Assembly (NCBI GenBank): GCA_026724425.1
Contig: JAIUCV010000647.1
Location: forward strand, 186,001 to 250,000
From: Erythrophleum ivorense
Taxonomy: Eukaryota; Streptophyta; Magnoliopsida; Fabales; Fabaceae
Direction of reading: 5' to 3'
DNA: 64,000 nucleotides
Below, one piece after another: positions 26,077 to 36,341 of the stretch. The position numbers were made by a program, and so were the translations under genes. The stretch's first letter is position 1. Every line of letters starts with the position of its first letter. The notes under the pieces are model-generated. The model had not been told where the DNA came from, ran no database searches, and saw only the letters and a program-made list of their open reading frames with translations.

Positions 26077-26803
26077 GTTTAGTTTTTACAATTGAATTGA
26101 ACTTATTGAGTTATTGTGCTTAATTTTTATCTTTATTCTTAAAAAAATAGTTATATTACTGTAAAAGACAAGATCAAAAAAAAAAAGCACATAAAATGAA
26201 AAAGACTATACGAACTTACGTATTTTATTTGTAATTATCAAATTTTATATTAGTCATTGACTCTAATATGTCTTCTTTTGAGTATTTTTTTGTTTATTAA
26301 AGATATCAAGTCTTAAGAAAAAATTACATACTATGATTATTTAAATATTTTTAATCTTGTGTTGTAAAAAGAAAATAAATTGACCATATTAAAATTTTTT
26401 TATAATTAAGCTATTTAATTTAAGTATGTGATGTGGCTTAACTACTGCAATAAAAAGAATATAAGATATTTGACCTTATAGTACTCAGTGCTGGGTAGCC
26501 GTTCAAGAGAGAATATGGATCCATATTCGTTCAAGATTACCCAAACCCGTGTCCCCGCGATCCACCCTGCGCATCCCAACGGCTAGTTTTATAACGGTAA
26601 AAAGTTCAAACCCACACACATTTAAATCAGACCGTCCTTTCACTCCTCAGCCCCTTCGTCTTCGTGGTCTCATTCTACTCCCTCCCTCTCCCTCTCTCAG
26701 CCCTCTGCTTTTGAACCCATCACCAAGACTTGCGCTTTATCTCCTGTCCAATTATTTTTCTGCAGAAAGATAATCCCACTACAGATAATCTTCATTTTTC
26801 ACA

Positions 26804-28560
26804 ATGTTCCAAGACATGTGGAATGCTCCCCCTGGTTTCAGACCCTCCAAGTCTGCTCCTTCTTCACCGGCGAAGCCTCTCGGGGTTCTCAGAACTCGGT
26901 CGGAATCCTTCCATGTGACCCACAAGGTCCCTGTTGGTGACACTCCTTATGTCAGAGCCAAAAATGTTCAGGCAAGTTTCTAGGGTTTCTTAAAATTGGT
27001 CCCTTCTTGGCTTTTATCATGTTCCGGTTAATGAGAATCTCTTGTTCTTTTTTTTTTTTTCCTTCTTCGTTCAGTTGGTGGATAAGGACCCAGAGAAAGC
27101 GATTCCTCTATTTTGGGCAGCTATTAATGCGGGAGACAGAGTGGATAGTGCTTTGAAAGACATGGCTATAGTGATGAAACAGCAGAATCGGGCTGAAGAG
27201 GCCATTGAAGCTATTAAATCGCTTCGAAGCAAATGTTCAGATCAAGCCCAAGAGTCTCTTGATAATATCCTCTTAGATCTTTACAAGGTCATTCACTTCT
27301 CCCAATTTATTGTTTATAACTGTTCCTCTTATCATTTATCACTAACAATACTCAGGAGCTTTCTCTTTGACAGAGGTGTGGGAGACTGGATGACCAAATA
27401 GTCCTCTTGAAGCACAAACTGTACTTAATCCAACAAGGTTTGGCTTTCAATGGCAAGAGAACGAAGACTGCCAGATCCCAAGGAAAAAAGTTCCAAGTCT
27501 CTGTGGAGCAAGAAGCCACTAGATTACTGGTAAGAAAGAAGCAAAAACTAGGATAATTTTAACTCTGATTTTTTGTGACACAGGAAGCTGACTTGTTGAA
27601 TGAATACAGGGAAACTTAGCCTGGGCACTGATGCAGCAGAACAACTACATCGAAGCAGAAGATGCGTACCGAAGGGCGCTTTCAATCGCACCAGATAACA
27701 ACAAGATGTGCAATCTCGGTATCTGCTTAATGAAGCAAGGGAGAATTTCTGAGGCTAAAGAGACTCTGTGTCGGGTAAAGCCTGCAGTTGCAGATGGCCC
27801 AAGAGGTTCAGATTCTCACTTGAAAGCCTATGAGAGGGCACAGCAAATGCTGAAGGATCTGGAGTCAGAAATGATGAACAAGGGAGGGGTGGATAGGGTT
27901 GAACAGAGCAGGCTCTTCGAAACTTTTCTGGGTTCTTCATCAATCTGGCAGCCTCAGCCTTGTAAAGACCATACTAATACCACTAATACAAATACCAATG
28001 CCAATTCCATCAAAACCCAAGATGATTTCGCTGATGAGAATATGAATTCGAATATAGTACCCAATTACATACCGCCACAGCAGAAAGGTGTTAGTAGTAA
28101 ACAACAGGTTGCCCCACCAGTGGGGAACTCACTTAATGTTGCTGCTCCACCATTTTATGCTTCAAAATCCTTTAATAAAGAGCCTATGTTGTTAAGAGAA
28201 CCAACTGGGAATCATCATCATCAATTTGCGGAGACTCTAAAGAGAACAAGGTCTGGAAATGCTGCGGGATCGATGAGAGTAAACGAGGTGGGGGAGATTA
28301 ACAATAAGTTGCAGGGGGAATCAGGGGTACCTGAGAACAAGACAAGAAGGCTTTCATCGGAGGGTGATGGGGACAAGTTGACAGAGGTGTTGCCAAACAA
28401 CAAGGACTTTGAAGATGCTATTCTTGCTGCGATTCTGGGGCCTACAGAGGAGTCAGATAAAGCCATTGACACTAGCACCTCTGGGATATTCCAGAGGAAA
28501 ATTGACAAGAGGCTTAAGGTTTTTCAAGATATTACATTATCTTTGAGTCCAAGAGCCTGA
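26804..28560 (+). CDS. TPR protein of the POLLENLESS3/MS5/SDI family, complete
   Basis: Four exons, 26804-26971, 27075-27287, 27374-27529 and 27610-28560, join to 1488 bases (495 aa). The family core is plain: exon 2 LVDKDPEKAIPLFWAAINAG and VDSALKDMAIVMKQQNRAEE, exon 3 FNGKRTKTARSQGKKFQV, exon 4 GNLAWALMQQNNYIEAEDAY, a TPR-like helical repeat region over about residues 55-290. The last 200 residues are low-complexity (Asn, Gln, Thr, Ser rich) and end in a conserved-looking KRLKVFQDITLSLSPRA. Relatives include MS5/TDM1, needed to exit meiosis II in pollen mother cells, and SDI1/2 of sulfur metabolism. Length, tail and gene neighbourhood favour the POLLENLESS3-like branch rather than SDI. The start is the first ATG after a pyrimidine-rich leader. 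Intron 1 has a GC donor (CAG|GCAAGT); other introns are GT-AG. Confidence 0.92.
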
Positions 28561-29075
28561 GCGAATTTGAGTTTAATAAAAATATTTTCAATAATGTAAT
28601 TTTAGGATGGGAGATGAACTTGTTCTCCATTTAATTTTGTCCCTTTAGAGGACGTAGTGTATGGAGCATGATAATCAGTTCTGCCAATAGCGGTAGCTGC
28701 ATGGTAGATTTTGTGTAATAGTCCACTTGTCTTATTCCCCATTTATTCGTTAAGCCTTGTAAACGTGGCACATCATTGACTTAGAAATAAATTTATTTGA
28801 GCTGATTTCTCACCTTGTCTATGCGCAAATGCATTAATTCTTTTCCACTATTTAATAATAGAATTAACCAATTTGAGCTTTTGTACAGAACCATCTTATT
28901 TGGAACTTCATGTGAAGGCGTTACCAAAGTTTTAACTAAGAAGAACATGGAATTAAGACGGGATCCTCCCATTAGAGGCAACAAACAAGCATTTCTATAG
29001 CACCATGGGGCCATAGGCACGATGGGCAGCAGACATGAAGAACCAAGGGGAAGGTGGACTGGTAAAGCCTAGCTC
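28561..29075. other. Shared 3' flank of the TPR gene and APX copy 1 (convergent genes)
   Basis: The two genes point at each other with about 515 bases between their stop codons. From about 28610 the sequence resembles the 3' flanks of the other two APX copies (near 33220 and 38190), for example ATTGTCTTATTCC-type segments followed by CACATCATTGACTT-type segments. The edge of the APX duplication unit therefore falls in, or just after, the TPR gene's 3' UTR. A vestigial second copy of the last APX exon is at about 29049-29122 on the minus strand, overlapping the current APX end. Confidence 0.6.
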
Positions 29076-29216
29076 TTAAGAGTTTCTTGGGCGAGTCCTT
29101 GAGAAAAGCATCCTCATCTTGATGCAGAACGTCAGAACCGAGGAAGGTGGATTGAAGCCTAGCTCCGAGAGTTTCTTGTGCGAAGCTGCATAATCCGCAA
29201 AAAAAACATCCTCATC
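29049..29216 (-). repeat. Partial duplication inside the last exon of APX copy 1
   Basis: On the minus strand, the exon start GATGAGGATG... with AAGAAACTCTC and GAGCTAGGCTTC (from 29216) recurs as GATGAGGATG..., AAGAAACTCTT and GAGCTAGGCTTT (29122 to about 29049). The second unit is more degenerate. The frame read from the first unit ends at a TAA inside the second, so the anchor-coding part is not reached. Confidence 0.8.
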
Positions 29217-32007
29217 CTAGAGCAATACATAAGAATTTCATTAGTAGGTCTCTAGAATTTCAAAATACAGCGAATAGAAAATAGTGGCAGCAACTAATAT
29301 TTTGCTAATCTTATATTTTCAACTCTTTGGTGCTTACCTTTGCGTAAAGCTCAACATACTTGCGGAACTGAGGATCCTCCACTAGAGCCTCGTCTGTGGG
29401 AAGCCTCAACAAGTCGCTTGGCTCCTTTCTCAGCAGTTCCCTGATAAGAGTTGGGCGGAATTTCAATTCACATACTATATTGAATCGACAAATAGTTGTC
29501 AATTGTCATCACCTCAGCACCTTACTTAAAATACGAGTTATCGAACTTCATATAGTCCCTTGTCCATTGGCCTTGAAAGCCTGACCGTTCTCGATGTGCC
29601 TTACCCTAATTCGTCAAAATGAAGAATGAATTTCAAAGTATTCTTCAACTATGATAAAGGAGTTCTATAGGCTTTATCATAGTACCAATGTGTGGCCTCC
29701 AGAGAGAGCCACAATATCTTTATCAGTGAGACCCATGCGATAAAAGACATCCCTTAAATGCGTTGGACCTGAGGTCATACGATCAGTTAAGTCAATCAGC
29801 TAGAAAAAGTCACATGCGATGATGATATTGACTGTGTTATAGAAGAACCGGATTACAAAAGAAAAGAGTAGCTTAACCAGACAATAATTGAACTCCAGGA
29901 GCAAAATCATTGGCAATTGTGAGAACTATTGAAACTGATATTTGAGTGACTTAATCAATTTCTAAAAGTTAATTAACTGGAAATTTGCAGACAAATATGG
30001 TTAAACCCTATGCATCCATAAGCTGATAATTATGTGAATTGAGCTTTTGATTGAAATTATGTAATGAATCAGCAATGAAATAGGTTGTCAGCTAAGCACG
30101 AGAGGAAAGAGGAATTGTGCCTTCTGATAAAGTAATTTTACGATATATAGTCAGTTAATGCAATTTATTCCAAATATTCAGAGTTCGCCTACAAGATTTT
30201 AGAAGTAGACCAGTATTGCCCCTATTCACATAATTCTGTGAATTTAAAAAACAGTAGTCCGGATTCGAATGCTCCTCCATATTCCAATTTTCAATATTTT
30301 GAGGGATTACTGAAAGTTAATCATTTTCGAATTCATCCATCCCTTTGCTGTCGTCATAAAATCGTACATTCCATTTCCTACTCCTAAATCCTTATTTGCA
30401 CGAAAAATCAAACAAAAATATTACAGTTCCATTTATGGGGCCCTACACAACGGAAAATCAGACTTCTAATGCCCTGCTTCAAGTTCACACTTACTGGGCA
30501 TAAAAATTCTTTCAGAGCTTCACTGTTCAAATCCTATTGTATTTATATTGGGGATGATCACTACTAATTGCGAATGTTTATTTAATTTTCATGATTATAG
30601 GGAATTACAATCAACATGAGATTATTAATACCTTGTTTGGCATCTGGAAGCCGCCCTTCTTCTGGAGATGCCAATAAATCCTAATTTAGAGAAGAATAAA
30701 GTTATTAAACAACCACTTATTTATTATGTAGTTAGAACTTCTGCCATGACCTTACCTTTCTGCCTGGAATAAAATCAATTGTTGGGCCCCCAGTGATCTC
30801 TACTGCAACGACACCAGCAAGCTAAAATGCAAACTCAACCATATATATACAAGTTAATCGATGACTTCGCATATAAAACTCTCGAGCATCGTCTTGTTTT
30901 CTTCATCAGAGGGGAGGGAGGGATCGAAGCTTATATGTTGTGAAAACTGGGTATTTTAAAATGAAATCCCACGTTGTTTCGTGGGAATAAAAGGTTGCAA
31001 TTGTCTATAGATGGAGAAGTTGGGCTTATAAAGAGCTTAAAAGAAATATGGGTTTACGTACGAGATTGGATCAAATTGTTGATGCAATATAAAGTATATA
31101 ATATATATATTTAATATATTAAATATATATGCGTCTAGATTCTTCTTCCTAAATACTCCTTTCTTCTACCTTTATTTAAAGAAATAACACTGGATTACAC
31201 ACAAAAGTAATTCCTATCTTAAAAAATTTTCACGATCAATCTTACAGCAAAATAGTTCTCAAAGAGAGCGTATTTACATGTGACTCAAACTATTGTTTGT
31301 CATATTATTTTGTATTCCTCGTACTTTGACAACGTGTCTAAGCCAGCAAAATTCAGGACAACAAAGAATAATTAATTAGCACTTTACACAACTTAAATCA
31401 CCTGGTACAGGTCCGCATATGTGATTTGTGGATGTTTGGCCTTCACTTCCTCTGTTCTCAAAAACATACCAACTATCGTAAGGATCATGGGGGAAAAAAT
31501 TATCCCGATCGAGTAAAATAAAGAAGAAAACTCACCGCAAAGTTCCACGGCTAGTTTCAAACCATTGTTTGCGCTGTGTTTCAACTCATGCTCATTTCTG
31601 ATTGAACCATTAGGCCCTCCTGTTTTTGTCTTAGCATCGTAGGTTCCAGCGTCATGCCACCTGCAAATATATACAGTCATTAATCACTATAAAAGATTAT
31701 AAACACATAACAGGCCGGAATTGATTTTAAATCCGTCGGTTGGTCACTCGGAAAATTGAGATTTTAAAGCACTGAAATAACGAAAATCACACTTAATTAT
31801 TTCCTTTTCCTTGCTTCCTTTTCATTTCACCTCTGCAACCAAACGGATCGAGCATAGAGAGAAAAGATAGAGAGAGAAAGAGAGAAGCATTTACGCCAAA
31901 CGAAGCATGATAGGAGCGCAGTTCTTGCTGTATATGAGGGCGCGAAGGTCGCGACGAGCCTTCTCGATTTCCTTGAGATAATCTACGTCAACATGAGGTG
32001 CCGCCAT
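29076..32007 (-). CDS. Ascorbate peroxidase, APX3 type, copy 1 (C-terminal anchor lost)
   Basis: Nine exons in coding order: 31895-32007, 31536-31660, 31402-31451, 30756-30821, 30632-30680, 29686-29768, 29526-29605, 29338-29440, 29076-29216; they join to 810 bases (269 aa), all GT-AG. Start MAAPHVDVDYLKEIEKARRD is typical of peroxisomal or membrane APX3. The distal pocket (Arg36, Trp39, His40 in MLRLAWHDAGT), the proximal heme ligand His160 (LSGGHTL), the ascorbate-binding Arg169 (ERSGF), Trp176 and Asp205 (LPTDEAL) are all present, so it should reduce H2O2 with ascorbate. The last exon starts normally (DEDVFFADYAASHKKLSELG) but then runs into a degenerate second copy of itself and stops, about 18 residues short and without the transmembrane tail and basic end that target APX3 to peroxisome or ER. 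A cytosolic location is inferred. A TATA-like ATTATAAATG lies at about 32099-32108 upstream. Neighbouring copies 2 and 3 follow in the same orientation. Confidence 0.9.
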
Positions 32008-33585
32008 TTTCAATGTAACGCTCTGTTTCTGCAAGAGGAAGGCGACGGAAGTGCAGAGAGAGTTCTGCTCTGTGAAGGTTTAGATGGCGCGAGAGAAGCA
32101 TTTATAATGGTTACGTTATGACTCGATAGAGTATGGTTTTGGGTTTGCGTGGAAACACGAAAAGCATTTGTTTGCTTGCTCCAGCGAGAGGGAACGTGAA
32201 GAACCTTTCATCTCACTTCACTGCAGCTTTGAGGAGAGTGTAATGAACGCACCAGTACATAGCATGACAAAAATAACCCCGCAGACGGACTTAGCGCGTG
32301 AACTTAAAGCTCCTTTTCTTGAGACGGTTTAACGAATCGATTCTTTTTCTTTGACCAAGAAATTGGTGAAGAATGTTTCATAAAATTTCTCGATGTTTGG
32401 AGCCCACGCAATGATAAGGCCCAGAAGGCTCGCTTGACCCAAAAAGCCGAAGAATGATAAGCCCAAACTGACAAGGAAAGGAGTGAGATACGGGGGAAAA
32501 AAACTTATGAAAATAGAAAAGAATCAGATAAACAAAAAGTAGCATTTCGGGGAATTTTAATATTTTCATACGATCGTCGAAATAACATGAATTTTAAATT
32601 ACTTACAGAAATTATTTGTTACAAAAAACTGATACAGATGAATCTTTTTCACAACAAATACAAGTTAGGGTTATTAAAGAATCTTAAAATTTCATTCTTG
32701 GGTAAATATACCTATCTATATATAACTATCACAAACTGATTGATTTGAATTTGATAAAACGCGTTTGTTATTATGCTAGTCCATTGTTATTATTTATTTA
32801 TTTAAATGTATAGGTGTAGTTTGATCAATTGTGCTAATCTGTTTCAATCCAGGAGCATTACATCTTTTACTCTTCTTTAAAGATTTACAATATTGACAAT
32901 ATTAGTTTGACAGAATCCAAAAATCAAGTATATATAGCCGGCTCAATGTAATTTAAATCTAGAAAGATAGGCTAATGTTCTTCACATACATATTGTTTCA
33001 TAAATTTTTGTGGCTTAATCAGTTATACTAGTACTTTATCAAATGATCTTCATGTATATAGATGACTTATTTTGAATGATTGTGGTATTTATAAAGTTTA
33101 GAACTTAATTAATCCTTGCCTTAAATCCAATTTATTTCTTAGATGTCATTTGAAACGGTCTTGGTCTTCATTCATTAGTTTTTCATATTAGGAAAATAAA
33201 TAGAAAAAAGGTACAGTTATCATTCTTACGCGTTGGAGATGAATTTCTTCCATATAACAGCTGGGGCGGGCATAGTAGATTATTACTGACCCCTCAATTG
33301 TATTATTCCCAATTTATACTTGTGAAAAAAGGCACATCATGACTTCGAAATGAATTAATTTGATTTGATGAAGTGATTACTCATTTTTCTAAAAAAATAA
33401 ATGCATTATTCCCTCGATTTAAAACACAAGAAAGTTAATCGTCCATTCATTTCATATAATTAAGAGAATATATAGAATATTGCACTTCTCAAATTTTATT
33501 TTAAAGATTCATGTTATTAAAGATTTACAATGACATTATTATTAAAACGGGGATCTCCAATGACAATTATTGGATGAGTGCCTCT
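32008..33585. other. Spacer between APX copies 1 and 2, no gene recognised
   Basis: It contains the copy 1 promoter (nearest 250 bases resemble the copy 2 promoter, including GGCGCGAGAGAAG and GAGTATGGTTTT segments) and then AT-rich DNA. The part from about 32630 resembles the spacer upstream of copy 2 (37470 onward), for example GATGACTTATTTTGAATGAT in both, so the spacer was duplicated with the gene. Confidence 0.65.
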
Positions 33586-36341
33586 TCACTTGCTTCTTCT
33601 GCTCAAGAAGTAACCCAGGAGCACCGCAGTTGTGGCAACAGCAATTCCGATACCCGCCAGTGTGACACGATTCCATGAAGCAGGCTTGCGAGGTGCTGGC
33701 TCAGTTGCAGCAGCAGGTGGAGTGAAGCCTAGCTCAGAGACTTTCTTGTGCGCAGCTGCATAAGCGCGAAAGAAATCACCCTTCCTCTATTGCGACACAT
33801 TAGAATATTTCATTCATTAGTAGGTCTCCAGAGTACGATATATAGTACAATGAACACGAAGTAGAAGCAGCAACCAACTGTTTTATTGATACAATGTATT
33901 CAACTCTTTGGTGGTTACCTCTGCGTATTGATCCACATACTTGCCGAATTTACCCATCAATAGAGCACCGTGCTGTTCCTTGATCTTCCTTAGATATTCA
34001 TTCAATTGAGTACTATCCTTGTCCTTGATCTCCTTCAGTTTTCTGTTAAGAGTTGCGTGGAATTACTATTGAAATACTATATTGATAATCAACAATGCAG
34101 TTGTCAATTGTGATCATCTCAACATGGCTTACATAAAATACGAGTTGTCAAAGTTCTCTTGGTCCTTTTTCGGGACTTCGCCTGATTGTTGGTCAACTCG
34201 CACACCCTAATCAATTAGATTAGATAAAATAAAGAATGAATTTAAAAGTATATATGATTGACTGTAGTATGAAAAAGGAGATTTGGATGCTTCATCCTTT
34301 TACCCAGCTGCACAAGCCTCCAAACAGAGCCACAATGTCTTTTTCTTCAAGACCCATGCGTTGAATGATTTTCTTTAATTGCGATTCATCTGAAAGCATA
34401 TATCCAGTTATATCAATCAGCTACAAAAAGCCATGTGTGATGATCATGTTGAATGCTCTACAACGAGAACCAGATTACAAAGAAAGAGAACGTAGCATTA
34501 CCAAATAATAATAGAATTATTCCACGGGAAAAATCATTGTCTATAGCAAGAACTAACAACTTAAAAAGAAAAAAAAAATGGAGTTGTCAATATCTGAGAT
34601 ATCAAAACCATTGTGAATTTGTGCCTTTAGTAAAGTAATTTTACGATATACAGTCAAACTATAGCCTAACTCTAACATAAATGATCCGAAACACTCTGAT
34701 CCAAAGTCAGTCTTCCGGATTTAAATACTCCACATTCCAACTTATAATATTTATGGTATAACTGAATTACTCACTTCCAAAATTCATCCATCCTGGTACT
34801 GAAGTCTTCTAAGTAAAACATTCAGATCCTCATAAAACCTTAGATTCCATTTCGAAATCCTAAATCTTCACATGCATGAAATATCAGACAATAATATTAC
34901 CACACATGATTACACTTTATATGAACATGACACCAAAAAATATACATACACATTTCCATTTATGGACCAAACAACAGAAATCAGACATCTGCTCCGAGGG
35001 CTGTGCTTTAGTTTTACAGGTAAAACCGACATAAAAGTATTAGTTCAAATCCTACATTATATTACAGGTAGAAGAGAACCTAAACCCTAAATTGTGTGAA
35101 ATCATTTTAGGGAGGAGAAAGAAATCCACTTGCGTTGGCCTATAGATAAAGAGTCCTATACTGTCTCTCTCTTTCTCTCTCTTCACGTCAACCAAAGTGA
35201 ACTTTAAAAGATCTAAATTTATTATAAACAAATTGTTAATCGAAATTTTTTTTTTCATGACATTTATGGAATTGATTACGGCCAATGTAAAATTATTAAT
35301 ACCTAGTTTTTCCTTTGGGAGTATCCCTTGTTCTGGAGGTTCTGTTGAACTCGAATCCTAATTAAGAGAAGAATAAATTAATTGAATAGCCTTGAAATTA
35401 AATATGCGGTAAAAGAACTTGGTAACGACAATACCTCTCTGCCGGGAACAAACTCAATTTTTGGCCCCTCAGTGATCGCTACTGCAACAATACCAGCAAG
35501 CTAAAATACAAAATCAACCATGCACAAGTTAATTAATCTATGACTCCGCATTTCCGCACATAAAACTCTCCATTTTATTTGAAAATCTTGAAGCGTCGTC
35601 TTGTGTCTCATCAGTGTAACATATGTAAACATAAAGTGGGGAAGAAGGGCGGGGACTTCTTTATGGAAGATTTTGATCAGTTTATGTCTTAGCCCGCAAA
35701 GTTCTTGACAACAAAATAATAATTAAGAGCTTTTGAGGACTAAAATCACCTGGTAAAGGTCCGCATACGTGATTTTTGGACATTCTTCTTTCACTTGTTC
35801 TGTTATTGAAAGAAAACAAATATCGCATACGTAAGGTCAAAGGGTTTTAAACTACTTCAGTCAAATAAACCAGAAGAAAACTCACCGCAAAGGTCCATGG
35901 CGTCTTTCAAACCCTGATTTGAGGGATCACCCAATTCAACTGGATTTCTTATTGAACCATTGGGACCTTTTTTTATGAAATAATTAGCACCAGTAAATTC
36001 GTAAATTCCAGCGTCATGCAACCTGCAAATATAGAATCACTGTACAAAATTATAAACATAAATATTTAAACAAGGAAGAATTTTTTAGTAGTTCGTAATA
36101 GCTAGCATCCAGCTATGCATTTTCTTTCCTTCATTTTCCCTCACTTTTTGTCTGGAACCAAACGGTTGAGTGGAGAGAAAAAGATGGAAAGAAATTAGAA
36201 GAGAGAGAGAGAGAGAGAGGTTTACGCCAAGCGAAGCATGAGAGAAGCGTTTGACTTCTTGTCGGAGATGATGCCTTCAAGCTTTTTACGAGCCTTGTCG
36301 ATCTGCTTGCGATAATCAGCATCAACGTTCGGTGGTGCCAT
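33586..36341 (-). CDS. Ascorbate peroxidase-like, copy 2: open frame, heme ligand lost
   Basis: Nine exons: 36226-36341, 35886-36022, 35750-35799, 35435-35500, 35303-35357, 34304-34389, 34133-34206, 33919-34042, 33586-33786; they join to 909 bases (302 aa) with GT-AG sites and no stop. Copy 1-like parts include ITYADLYQ, VALFGG and FDNSYF. However, the proximal histidine is Leu167 (LFGGLCSW for LSGGHTL), the distal Trp is Leu40 (RLALHDAG; Arg37 and His41 stay), the Cys near the ascorbate site is Asn, and the Arg/Trp segment of exon 7 is replaced (QQSGEVPKKDQ). Heme binding and peroxidase activity are therefore unlikely. The C-terminus keeps the APX3-type anchor (VTLAGIGIAVATTAVLLGYF) and a basic SRRSK end. 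The frame surviving across nine exons despite such change is odd: either a retained non-enzymatic membrane protein or a young pseudogene without stops. Confidence 0.85.
36198..36220. repeat. (GA)n tract at the exon 1 donor of APX copy 2
   Basis: On the gene's own strand it is a CT run starting a few bases after the exon 1 donor. Copies 1 (about 31868-31886) and 3 (43770-43802) carry the same tract at the same place with different lengths. Confidence 0.9.

Larger units (their letters stand above)
24803..26803. other. PAD1 3' flank and intergenic DNA, no gene recognised
   Basis: It contains the PAD1 3' UTR, a perfect 35-bp tandem duplication (25240-25309), a (TG)n tract, purine-rich and T-rich runs, a TIR element at 25941-26076 and the upstream region of the next TPR gene, whose last 150 bases are pyrimidine-rich. 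Open frames on the minus strand at 25249-25550 only translate the simple repeats. Confidence 0.7.

Noticed and set aside
35161..35183. CT-rich tract in intron 5 of APX copy 2, considered as a functional polypyrimidine acceptor
   Set aside because: It lies well inside the intron and no AG follows at the right spacing to give an in-frame exon.
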